DNA from: Polytrichum commune
Taxonomy: Eukaryota; Streptophyta; Polytrichopsida; Polytrichales; Polytrichaceae
Direction of reading: 5' to 3'
DNA length: 64,000 bases
Assembly: GCA_950295325.1 (NCBI GenBank)
Contig: OX485806.1
Coordinates: forward strand, 51,085,169 to 51,149,168
Part shown: positions 48,340 to 58,978 of the stretch, one piece after another
Layout: each line of letters opens with the position of its first letter
How positions within the stretch are numbered: position 1 is the stretch's first letter
Notes under the pieces: model-generated
Told to the model about the DNA's origin: nothing
The model's database searches: none
Seen by the model: the letters and a program-made list of their open reading frames with translations, nothing else
Translations under genes and position numbers: made by a program

Positions 48340-49973
48340 GTCCTTGAGGAATGCCTAGCAGACGCTTGAGAATCTTGTATTGCACAAAGGCATTGAACAG
48401 AATTGCACCCCACACAGCAAATGGAAGAAGCTACTGTCATTTTGATGGAGCATTCTTAAATGAAACTGGAAGATCCTGCAAAAAGATACACCAAGCTTGC
48501 CCAAGTCACATTGAGCATTCCTGACAATGTGGTGATGTTGGCTCATGTTCACAAAATGTAAACTCAATGGCAGGGTAGTACAAAAAATTGCTCTCCAACC
48601 CTATGAATTCAGCGAAGAATCGATCTCATTTGTATCCCCACGCAAAAATTCAATGGCAATGCTCTTGAACCCTATGAATTCAGACAAGGATCGATCCCTG
48701 AAACTATCCCCACAGCTCCGTTTTCCCTACAGATGACCTACACTGGCAGATTTTCAATAAAAAAGATCTCACCCACTGAGTGAAACCTAAACTGTTGAAC
48801 TCACCGGAGGCTCTGAAAACGAGGGTGTGACTTACTCAGACTATATGACCAATTACATATAGTCAAGAGTAGCCACTTGTACAGATGCTCAATTTCCAAC
48901 TCCATAAACAAGCCAGGGCAACCAAGTTGATCGACACAACACCGTGAAAACTAGTGTGAAAACCTGAGATGCTGATAAATGTACCCACTTTACAAATTCG
49001 TTGTACTACTGGGTAGACCAAAAAAGGTTTTTGCCTATCTCTCTCAAGGTAGATTACATTGTATTTCTTAAACAGGCTTTCAAGAGAACATACATTTCTA
49101 AGGTATTAAAAGTTACTACCAACTGACCATTTGTCTCTTATGAAATTCCTATAGGCTATTACTCGCAACTGATCTGCACAAGAATAGCTGCAATTGATTT
49201 GAGTGTCAAGATCCTCTTAACTGGGAAAGTTAAGTTCGGGACAACCTTCCTCAAGGATGTAGGGAAGACTTCATACCTAAGTACAGTAGCTATGGAAGAT
49301 GAGATTTCTCACGGAGCTGAACAGCTTGACTTATCAAACTCAAATGTAAACCCGAGTCCAGGATGAGTTTTTTCTCACCAAGCCAACTATCTCTCTCTTA
49401 CTATCCTATGACAACAGAATGAAATATGAGTTTCCTACCCCTGAAATTTCATAGAACCGCCAGAATGCGAGAACGTAAGTGCCGCATTAATCCAGACTCC
49501 AGAGAGTGCTACTAGCCATTCCGAAAACTCAACAGTTCGATACAACATGTTGTTCTTCCAAAAGTACCATACACAAAATGGAAAAACCCACAAAAATCCT
49601 CAGAAATCTAAAGCAAAAATTGGTTGAGGAAAGAGTACACTCACTTCTGGTGAAGATGCCCACACTCGGAGCAAATGTGTCCCATGCAACAGGCAAGTTT
49701 GAGAATTAACCAGTTGAAGTTCAAGACTTCAGGAAAATGACCTCGGAGGCTTGAATTGTTTCTTTGAGATACTCCCTGCCATAGCCACCCAAGAATTCGT
49801 TTGAATTCGCTCGTTGCTCCTGAGGGGGGAGCCACCTCCCGGGCAGAGCAGGGCGGGCAGGGCAGCTGGCTCGGGCGGGCAGGTAGGGGGGCAGAGGCGG
49901 GGGCCCCATTTTGAGGGGCCCTTAGTGACAACGTGGGGCCCGGGGCGAATCAACACATACACTCGAGCTACGC
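48340..49973. other. Gene-poor stretch with a short direct repeat
   Basis: 48592-48625 and 48661-48698 share 'AACCCTATGAATTCAG', followed by a 'GATCGATC' variant: a short direct duplication. At 49820-49960 the plus strand becomes very G-rich ('GGGCGGGCAGGGCAG', 'GGGGCCCCATTTTGAGGGGCC'), possibly the leader of the PRAF-like pseudogene that follows or another piece of the G-rich repeat seen at 26.7 and 51.0 kb. Confidence 0.4.
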
Positions 49974-50644
49974 ATGTCATCCATGCCTCGTCATCCAAGC
50001 CCCCCTCATCCAGATTGGGTTAACGACTTGAAGTGGTTAACTGGGGCCCACTTTTGCATGCTCGTGCTCGCCCTCCTGCTCCTGCTCCCGCTTGCCCTCC
50101 CGCTCCAGCTCGTCCTTCCGATGCCGCCGCTGTTGGTCGATTGGTGTCTTGCGAAGGCCATAACTGCATTGACGAAAGGGGCGCAGCCATTGAAGTATGG
50201 CCGGAGAGGAAAGCCGAGGTTTCTTCCGTTCAAACTTTCTAATGTGAGTTTTTTAAATGGGTGAATTGTCTCTCCTTTTACCTCCTCTGAAATTCCAGAC
50301 CTATTAATGCGATGCTCAGCGTAGTCTGAACACTGATGCTTCACTTTGGAAACTCATCCATGTAACCTGCCTATTTCTTTGAAGTGAGATATTGGTATGT
50401 TCCAAAAGCTAAAGAGAGATTTGACAGACTGTTGTTGATGGAATCTGAGTGATTGCCTGCAATTTCCTGAATCTGCAAGATTGGAACACTATGCTAGTGG
50501 TAGCTTAAGACTCTTATGGAATGTGAGGATTTTGTACAAAGAGTATGTGACTTTCTGCCACATGGATTTGGAAAATGTTTTCTAAAGCTCCACTTGTGTG
50601 TTTTTTGAGAATTTTTGTGGTACTGACTTACTGACCTTTCCGTG

Positions 50645-51148
50645 AATTAATTATAATAATGAATGCGTATGAATACTTGTGAAAGTAGACGGCATTACCT
50701 AAAATATTATAAAATACACATACTAAATCATCACACTAAATTTAAGTGTTATTTTAGAATGACAAAGACAATTTCAAATTGTGAGTCACAAAAATTATAA
50801 CCTCAGTGCTAGTGAGGGTTTTGTAATAATTTTGACTTCCAAGTTAATTACATGTTTTATTAACGGTTTCACTTTGATAATGAAACCCCAGTCAATTGCT
50901 TATTTACTCAATGGAAGTGAACATATATATTGGATTTTGGCCCTTGAAAGTGAAGTGCACTCAATATGGGATTTGTGAGTAAGTGGCCTTCAAGAATGCA
51001 AGGGCAATGGTTTTTTCGAAATCGGGCGGGCAGGCAGTAGTTTTCGGTCGGGTCCAAAAAATCCAAAGTTTCAGGACGGGCAGCTGCCCCAACCCGGATC
51101 TGACACCCCGAAAAGTTTGTGGGGGGTATTTAACGTCCCCCGTTGAGC
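50645..51148 (+). repeat. 0.5-kb dispersed repeat, plus-strand copy
   Basis: It matches the minus strand of 26685-27185: 'TAAAATATTATAAAATACAC', 'GACAAAGACAATTTCAAATTG', 'GAAGTGCACTCAATATGGGA' and the G-rich end 'GGGCGGGCAGGCAG' to 'GTGGGGGGTATTTAACGTCC'. It ends against the PRAF-like exon remnant at about 51143, so it probably inserted into or next to that exon. Element class unknown. Confidence 0.8.
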
Positions 51149-51621
51149 ACTATGTCTAGGATAATACCTGGCCAACGTACTATAAGTATTATAACCACGA
51201 TATATATTGAGTGTTGCACAAATTTAGAGTGATTGATGTGGCTGATTTTGAAATGTGTGGTATGGCATGCATAGGCCTTCAAACGAGGGTGAAGTCAACA
51301 ACATTTTCCTTATTTTGGGTCGATCCTTGCTCTTGGTGCCGACTCATATCTTATGTTATTGCTTATTAGTAAGTGTTGACCACATATGCTTTCTCTTGCA
51401 CCAGCCTATATTCCAGCGGTATCCAAGGCCAGAAAAAGAGTACCAATACTTTTTTTATACATACAAATGATGAACAATTGCTTGACTTGGTAAATGCCAC
51501 ACACAATCCCATGCACCTGTGTCTTAACTGCTAGCTATATCTATGAGTTGGTGTATGCATCATCATATATTAGCCTTTATTAATGTCAATGTGTGTTGTA
51601 GTATGTGTAGGAAGCAGTGGG

Positions 51622-52711
51622 CAGGGCATAAATTTGAAGGGTTGCTTGTATTTCATAGGGAAGGGTAACTCAAAATTTTCCCTTTCAAAATGAAGGGTTA
51701 CCTCAAAAATTGCCCTTCATGTATGTATTGAAGTTTTTGTTGAAAGTGCACATTATCATATTTATCATTTAAGCGATGTTGAAAAATATAATATAAGTGA
51801 GACCAAAGAACACACATGGTGAAAAGATAGAACTATTTCATTAATGAAACATTGATGTTTGAATATATTGAAATGGTAATGACATCTCAACATATTGGCA
51901 TCAATGATAATCTTGAGGACAACAAGAAAGCAATAGTAGTAAGATGTAAGAAACTCAAAACTCAAAACTCACAATCTAAATCATTCTTGAAATCTTCTAT
52001 CCTTCACATTCATCTACCTCTCCCAAATATCTTCAAAATCAAGAGACTCCATAGGAATCTTCGCCATCGCAATCCTCATCAAAGTGTCCAAGGTGGTGAT
52101 ATTTAGAGCACATCTCCCATAAGATTTGAGGCAGCGAGGCTCCTATGAACCCAACTTTGATTTTTGCAGAATTGGGTGAGAGACAGGTGCAAGCGATCTC
52201 ATTTTACCTTTGCACTCGTAAGTACTGAAAGTCATCTCCATATTCCAAGTTTTTTTGTTTGACAATGAAGCACCACTTTGTGATTCTTGAGTGTCAAATC
52301 TATAACTTGCTTACGTTGAGACTCCTATGCATCCAGCTTGATTTTTGCATAATTGGGTGAGAGAGAGGTGCAAGGCTACAAGCGATCTCATTTTGTTGGC
52401 CTTTCTTTTTCCGTGACTTTAGGATCCAAACTCTCTCGAGTCTCCACCTGTCTCTGTGAGGCCATACTCTCTCAGACTCTCAATTTCTACTGCAATTTTG
52501 TCAGACTGAGGGGTGACATATGTGAAATGAGCAAGTGATCTCATTTTTCTCAAAGTATTATTAGGGAAGGGTTACTTTTTTTTTGTTGTTCATTTTGAAG
52601 GGTTTATAGAAAATTAACCCTTCCTTTTTGAAGGGTTGCAAAATATTTTGAAGGGAAAGTGAAGGGCTGGACCCCAAAATAAGGGTAATAGCCCTTCAAA
52701 TTTACTCCTTG
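51622..52711. mobile_element. Non-autonomous hAT element (1,090 bp)
   Basis: Left end CAGGGCATAAATTTGAAGGG; the right end read in reverse is CAAGGAGTAAATTTGAAGGG: 17 of 20 bases agree. It is flanked by the 8-bp duplication GCAGTGGG (51614-51621 and 52712-52719). An 8-bp duplication with CA(G/A)GG termini is diagnostic of hAT elements. Subterminal regions contain many AAGGGT/ACCCTT words (51657-51720 and 52563-52705), the usual transposase-binding type. No transposase is encoded. Internally, 'TTGGGTGAGAGA' with 'AAGCGATCTCATTTT' occurs twice (about 52168-52205 and 52350-52395). It lies in an intron of the PRAF-like pseudogene. Confidence 0.85.
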
Positions 52712-52996
52712 GCAGTGGGAACCAAATGAGTTTTTCTTGTGATTCTTTAATGAAGGATACAACACTCAAACTATATACTATCTTATCTCTTCATTGGGGT
52801 TTTTGTGCAGATTTGCAAAGATAAAGATGAGGTTGAGGTTTGATTTGTGGATCTTAAGGCTTCTATTGCTGGTGCTCAACGAAGAAAGTCAAGGTTTGAT
52901 ACCAAGCTTGAAGGATTAGATGCCACCAGTCCCACTCGCACGCGAAAAAATTCACCTTTGAGATCCCCATTTGGAAGCACTGATAGCCTACACCAG

Positions 52997-54974
52997 GTTT
53001 ATTACAGAATTATTTATGGTCAAACAAATTGCCACGGGGATGGCTTCTCCATATTGTAGAATATGTGGTTCACTTTTGGGTTTTTTTTAGTCCTTGTTGT
53101 ACGTAAAGCTGGAGGTTGACTTGTGGGTATTGAAGATATATTTGTGGACATGAAAATGGTTGACTGTGCTCAACAGACTTACACCACCTTCATAGAATTT
53201 TTATGTCAATACTTGATTATGAGTAAGTTGATGAGAAGCATGTGATTGTCAAGATTCTTTTATTACAGACTTACAAAGGATTTGAATCAAGGCTTTGAAT
53301 CTTTGTGTTTGATGCGTTAATATTTTCTAGTGCAATGTTCAAGTTGAGGTGTTCTAACAAAAATGTAATATTCTTGAATGTAATGCAAAATTCTCCTCAA
53401 ATTTGCACTTTAGATTGAGGATGAGGCTTGGTTAATTTTCACAACCTAAGTTAATTGTACTTAAGTTAAGTGAAGATTCTTGTTATCATTAAATGGTTAT
53501 AGGTACTCCTAGTTCTCAAGCCATTTAATTTATTAACAAGATCGCGCATGTACAAATTAATTTCTAGTATATTGAAAATCGAACATCTTCAACAATATGT
53601 ATGTGTGTTGTTTCTTCTTACAACTCAAGTGCATTGTTTTGCTCGTTTCAAATTTGAGGTACAAACAATTTCAAAACACTTCAATTTATTCAGGGACTGT
53701 GATTGTAATGGTTATCATTGTATAGTGATTGTAATTGTAGGTTTGATTGTGATTGTAATTATGAACAGTGTATCTTTTTTATAACTTTGATTTTGGTTGG
53801 GCTCATATTAGGTACCTCTAATTTTTACAGCTCATATTCAAGTTTTAGAGATTTTTTTTTTGCATTTTGTGTTTTAAAAAATTTAGTCATGACGAGGGAG
53901 ACATGTGATGGCGAAGAGGTGGCACTAACGGAGGCAACCTGGAGCAAGCCATTTAGAAGCAAGATTGGATTTAATTCATGAATCATCAAGTTACCATGGA
54001 AAAAATTGGAAGAAAAAAATAATAACAACAAACATATTGGTTCTTGTCCTATACTCTTAACTCTAATTTAAAATTTTCATAACCTTGAAAAGCTTTTAGG
54101 AATAGTATTTTTAGACAAAGGTGTGATTGATGTAATCAAATTTGAGAAATTATATTATTCTCAAGTTTTGGCTACTTTAATTTTTGATCTACATCTAACA
54201 AAAGAGTCACCAAGGCAACGAGCAATTCATTTATATCCAAGGATTGAAAGAAAAATGAAAATATAAGAAAGGAATTCATGGCTACAATTTTGACATAGCA
54301 TCGTACTAAATTCTTCTGTAATATACAAATATCTTTATTTTTATTTGAGTTATCTTATTGATTTTCTAGATGTTTACTTCTTAACTTCCTATTTCTTATT
54401 TGTCTGCAATATTTGTAATTGAATTTTTTTTTTGGTTCTTTATGTCTAATTTTTACATTTTTCTAATAAGGCTATATTAAGAAGGATAAATGGATTTTTT
54501 TAAACATAAATCTTCACAAAAAAATTTATGAAATGAAAAATTTGACTACATAGGGATGATAGAGGTAGCGTATTAGAATTACAAATAAAATTGTCTCAAT
54601 GATATTAAAGGAGAGGAAGTTATTGAATAAATAGTGGAGGAATAGAAGGAAAAAGAAGAAGGAAGTGAAGAGCTGAAAGATGACAAATATGAAGGACGAG
54701 AGAAAAAAATGAAGACAATAAAGATGAAGACTATGTCAATGAAAAATAATATAAAACATTTGATAGGAATTCAAGTGTGTTTTAGTTTATTATAATCATA
54801 TTTTCATGAATAATTATGAAATAGTCCTTATATTTTTTTTATTGTAAGGATTTAGAATTTAGCCTTCTATCATACAATAATCTTAAATGCAAATTTATTT
54901 TCTTTTAATGATGATTTTTTTTTTAAAAAAAACTTTGATATGTAATTGTTCAACTTACTCTTTAAATTTTTTAC
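52997..54974. other. No recognisable gene
   Basis: AT-rich, with the GATTGTAAT-like word repeated at about 53698-53768. I looked here for RCC1-repeat exons of the PRAF-like gene and found none. Open frames at 53548-53981 have no motif. Confidence 0.4.
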
Positions 54975-55150
54975 AATATGTAATACCCATCGCAAACCAG
55001 ATAATGATATAATTCTAAAAAAATCCTAGTTGGTGATGAATATTTATTTTATTTTTAAAAAGTAAGTCTAATATGCAATATTCATCGCAAACCGAACAGT
55101 AAAATTATTTTATTTTATTTTCTAGTTCGTAATGGGTATTGCCCAAATCA
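54975..55150. repeat. Left terminal inverted repeat region of MULE 2
   Basis: Two partial units: 'AATACCCATCGCAAACCAGA' at 54982 and 'CAATATTCATCGCAAACCGA' at 55077, separated by 'AAAAAGTAAGTCTAATATG', then 'AATGGGTATTGCCC' at 55131. Read in reverse, the right region (58283-58505) shows the same succession: 'AATAAGTCAAATATGCAATA' and 'CCATCGCGAAACAAACAATG', then 'GTGATGGGTATTGC'. Confidence 0.65.
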
Positions 55151-56089
55151 AAGTTTGTTATGTATTTTATTGGCGGGCGGTGAGTATCTTTGAAATGAAA
55201 CCTACTTATATGATTTTATATAAAGTACATTGTCCTTATACATTTCTTATTAAGAAATTTAAAGTTATCATATTCATAGTCTGCATATATATTCTTATAA
55301 TTCATTCCATAAGAATTTACTACATAATATTATAGACAATGATAAATTACCTTAATAAATATACGATCTTTATAAATATAAAAATTATAACAAATATAAG
55401 AGTTGTCTCATTATTTTTACAACACATTTTCCATAGGCTAAGGAATTCTATCAATCTAAAGTACTCTAGTTTTTTTATCTCATAGAAGACATCGCAAACA
55501 TTGTTTGGTTACAAAAAAAAAATTATAATAGAAATTTCCTTAACCATCATCAACTACCTCAAACAAGCATTGAGGATGTAAGTTGTCATATTCTATTTGA
55601 CCCCGGATTCATGTGACATCGGTGAGAATATTTGTCATCATTGCTTGTAATTATTGTACAAATAGAAGACCACCTCCTATTGGTTCTTCTCTAGCATCAT
55701 ATTATAAATTTTTTATAGCCAAAAGACATCCCTCTGTGTATGGTTGAGTTTGTCTTAAAATTTGAATATGAGTATTATCAAAATTTTCACTAACAAATGT
55801 GACATCTACCATATTCTCTTCTGTATTTTTCATATAATTTGTGTTCACTATGTAATCTCTATAATAATAAACATCATCATTTTTAAATGGATTAATTGAT
55901 ATGTTTAATTCAAACATAGTCTAAATTCTACCACAAATATATTCATAATATGTACCAAAGAACTCCAACATCATATCCTATAAAGTATTTGTGAATGTCT
56001 TAATAATAACAAATTGGTGTTTGCACATATTTTCTCTAATACACTACTCACATGAGCATGACGTATACGACATACATAGATCAATAACA

Positions 56090-57600
56090 TCATACCAACA
56101 TCCCGGAGTACTTTAAGATTATACTTGCTATTCTTTTACATGTGCTTATTGGCGACGGAATACTCTTTACTTTTGTAATGTCATTAGCCATATTTTTTTC
56201 CATCCACTTGTTAAGAATAAAGCCATTTAATTTTTTTCCGTGATTGTACATGTAATGTGTAACTACATGAGTAATTAAATACCACATTAAGAAATCCATT
56301 CTCCGACCTCGAAGTTGATGGTTGTCAATCTTCATTCAACGTTTTAGAGTTGTATGATAAGACTCAATATTTGTTTCGGTATCTTAATTTGACCTACAAG
56401 ATATATCTCTATATAATATAAATAATAAGAAACCATGATTTAGAACATAACTATAAATAATTCATAAGAATAATGTATCATTTCGATGGAAATATACTTT
56501 AATCAGAATTATGATTGAATGCAACATAATACAACTTTAAATGAATAAATGTATATGACTTGAAATTAAAGAAAATAAGTAATGATAGTGAAAACTCACT
56601 TTGATGTTTGTAGTGCATTTCAATGAACTCTTCCATATTTTCCACGTATAAAAACATGAACAAATTTTTTCTAATAACGCGAACATTTGTAAGAAAATCT
56701 TCTTCACTCTCTTTATATTCAATACAAAGGTACATTAAAAAATCCAATTGTTTGTAAATAAAATCCTTGAAAGTATCCAAGTTAGGGTTCTTTGTCCAAA
56801 TATGATTTTTCCAATTCTTCAAAACATGGAAGTAAATGGAAATTTGGTCTTGAGGCCACGCTTGCTTAATTGTATTCCTTTGATAATCTGCATCATCAAT
56901 AATGAAGTAGGAAGGAAGAAAATTCTCTTTATTCATGTGGAGGTGCTTTCATAGTGGCTCTAACCACATGACTAAATCTTCTTTTGTCATTTGACGAGAG
57001 AAAACCCAAACTATGGCAATACTATTTCTCCAATCATCAAACGCTAACATAGAAAACAATGAATATTTCGAAACATTGGTTCCAAATGTTGCATTTATTG
57101 CAATGACTCCATTGTGTCCATACTTGATAATCATTTCTTTTTACCAACGTATTTGTATACCTAGCATGAAAGGAAAATCTATGATATCGTTTTTTTGTGC
57201 CATATGAAGACATCATTTGAGTCCTCCAAAGCCCACATTTTTACACTGTCAAATTCATTGTTGTCGCGGCGCCATACTCTTATTTTCAATGTACTTTCAT
57301 ATTAAGCAATATCCTTAAGCTGAACAAAATCATCATGTATGTCCGGGTATTTCATCTTCCTCCTTAGAATCCAATTATTTTTATGTTTTTTATAAATTTG
57401 TTTAGGAGTGAACCCCATATCCAATTGTGCCTTCACTCATGCCTTCAATTCTTTAGATATATGGGGTTGATAAGCCCACTTCTTCCCTATTGAAAATTTT
57501 TCTTCTAATCTATGGGCAAGTAATCCATCTTTCCTTATATGGTCAACATGGTAGTAAGCAACCTCAACTACATCTGGAAACAAAAAAAATTGTTAGATGG
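56090..57600 (-). pseudogene. MULE 2 transposase, broken
   Basis: Minus-strand order: 'SIGKKWAYQPHISKELKA' and 'GFTPKQIYKKHKNNWI' (about 57510-57360), 'VKMWALEDSNDVFIWHKK' (about 57250), then the DDE core 'GHNGVIAINATFGTN', 'SLFSMLAFDDWRNSIAIVWV' and 'TKEDLVMWLEPL' (57134-56949), 'YFIIDDADYQRNTIKQAWP' with the second catalytic Asp (about 56890), 'FHVLKNWKNHIW', and 'ESYHTTLKR' (about 56350), followed by a stop and 56335-56090. The first catalytic Asp is Asn ('INATFGTN' where MULEs have 'xDATFGTN'), and several shifts break the frame. No SWIM finger was found. Confidence 0.7.
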
Positions 57601-58140
57601 AAAATTTAGAAATGCATCCATATTTTTGTGAATGAGGTTCCTGAGGATCTCCTATATGGTCTTTTGGTCCAAATGCACACTCATAATAAACATGCTCAAT
57701 ATAAGAATCAATTTGAGGTATTCCCACTTGTATCCCACGAATTTTGGTAGCTACAATCCATTCAATAGCAATTCCATCTGCACATGTCTGGCCAATTATT
57801 AAGTCTGCAATTCTATTTAAAATAAGATATGCTACCATAATAGTTAATATTTTCCCAAAACCCTTCCTTGTTTTTGGCGCCTATTGAATATCTTAAAAAG
57901 ATTTTGGCCCTAGCTTGGGTTGTTGTGCAATGATGGAAGCCTCGGCATCTTGGCCTTTGCATACTTCAAGAAAAAAACATGAGGCAATACGCATTACACA
58001 TTGAATATGTAACATATATTTTATGTATATAAAACAAGAACATCCTGAAAAATAATGGAATTACAAGTGCAATATTGTATTCTCCAAAGTATTAAATTCA
58101 TAATGGACTGAATATTTGGTTGGAATTGAATAAGTAGGAA
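57601..58140 (-). other. MULE 2 interior, possible N-terminal coding relic
   Basis: 57838-57593 is open on the minus strand (81 codons) and includes 'GIAIEWIVATKIRGIQVGIPQIDSYIEHVYYECAFG'. Its position upstream of the transposase suggests it is the transposase N-terminal domain, but I recognise no motif. The remainder up to 58140 is AT-rich without motif. Confidence 0.3.
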
Positions 58141-58510
58141 TTGTATCACTGTTTGGTTTATGATGGATATTGCATATTTGACTTACTTTTCAAAGTAGAG
58201 GCAATACCCACGACGCACCGGAAAGATGCATCACAAACTTTTATTGATGCAATATCCATTACAAATCAATTTGTTTTATGAATTATATCACTGTTCACTT
58301 CGCGATGGGTATTGCATATTTGACTTATTTTTTCAAAGTAGATTAAATACTCATCACGCACCGGAAGGATGCATCACAAATTTTTATTGATGCAATACCC
58401 ATCACAAACCAATTTTGTTTTTTAAATTGTATCATTGTTTGTTTCGCGATGGATATTGCATATTTGACTTATTTTTGAAAGTAGAGGCAATACCCATCAC
58501 ACACCATTAA
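58141..58510. repeat. Right terminal region of MULE 2: ~143-bp tandem units
   Basis: Units start at 58141, 58283 and 58427, each with a 'TTGTATCACTGTTTG'-like start and the 'GCGATGG.TATTGCATATTTG' and 'AAAGTAGAGGCAATACCCA' words. The first two units add 'CGCACCGGA.GGATGCATCAC'; the third is truncated at about 58505. Confidence 0.85.
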
Positions 58511-58572
58511 TTTCTTTTCGATATATAGTAATTATAGTTGGCATGTGACATTCATTAATAAGTTATAAGTTA

Positions 58573-58745
58573 TAATAATAAGAGCCGACATCATGGGAGT
58601 GGAGCCAAAAAATGATGCTAAAAAATAGTTTCCTAACACATGCCAAAGAAAACTATAATAATAATAGTCGGCATCATGAGATGTGTATCCAAAAAGTGAT
58701 GCTCAAAAATAGTTCTCCTCACACATGACAAAGAAAGTTAGAGTA
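58573..58745. repeat. Tandem duplication, two ~88-bp units
   Basis: 'ATAATAAGAGCCGACATCATG' at about 58574 and 'ATAATAATAGTCGGCATCATG' at about 58658 open two similar units, each ending with an 'ACACATG.CAAAGAAA' string. The location just beyond MULE 2 suggests they could be outer parts of that element or a separate small element. Confidence 0.8.
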
Positions 58746-58806
58746 TTCCGCTTAGGCCACCACTTAATCATGATTAAGTCCATTTGGGTTGGGGAATGGA
58801 TAAGAA

Positions 58807-58978
58807 TTGGATGGCGCCATCCACTGCAATCATCCGGAAAGGTACGAGTGTAATTGTTGGTTCGGCCTCCCCGGTTGGGAAGTGTATGAGATTTGGACGG
58901 CACCATCCACTGCAATCATCCGGAAAAATACCAATGTACTTGTTGGTTCGCCCTTCCCATCAACTGAGACGCTCAATT
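58807..58978. repeat. Tandem duplication, two 86-bp units
   Basis: 58807-58892 and 58893-58978 share 'CCATCCACTGCAATCATCCG' and 'TTGTTGGTTCG', with an exact 86-bp period. The first unit's frame is open, but no protein motif is visible. Confidence 0.9.

Larger units (their letters stand above)
50121..52996 (+). pseudogene. PRAF-like (PH-RCC1-FYVE family) PH-domain gene fragment, split by transposons
   Basis: Four exon-like pieces give successive parts of the N-terminal PH domain of plant PRAF proteins. (1) ~50121-50243: 'AKAITALTKGAQPLKYGRRG', then 'KPRFLPFKLSN', ending at a GTGAGT donor. (2) ~51143-51183: 'LSTMSRIIPGQRT', its start destroyed by a 0.5-kb repeat. (3) 51405-51489: 'PIFQRYPRPEKEYQ', after a TTGCACCAG acceptor, with a one-base shift before 'NDEQLLDL' and a GTAAAT donor. 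(4) 52811-52996: 'ICKDKDEVEV', a TGA where Trp is expected (52841-52843), then 'FVDLKASIAGAQRRKSRF' and 'SPFGSTDSLHQ', with TTTTGTGCAG acceptor and CAG/GTTTAT donor. A hAT element lies in the last intron. RCC1 repeats and the FYVE domain are not found downstream. PRAF proteins bind phosphoinositides and act as RCC1-type regulators. Confidence 0.7.
54975..58510 (-). mobile_element. MULE 2: Mutator-like element with tandemly repeated terminal inverted repeats
   Basis: A MULE transposase on the minus strand (56090-57600) is bracketed by inverted-repeat regions: left 54975-55150, right 58141-58510. Both are built from units with 'AATACCCATCGCAAACC' / 'GGTTTGTGATGGGTATTGC' words. The total is about 3.5 kb. 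Exact termini and a target duplication (9 bp expected) could not be fixed, since the outermost units differ on the two sides. Confidence 0.65.

Noticed and set aside
50006-50344. Minus-strand frame opposite the PRAF-like exon 1
   Set aside because: It is the antisense shadow of the GC-rich exon; the plus strand carries the recognisable PH-domain motif.
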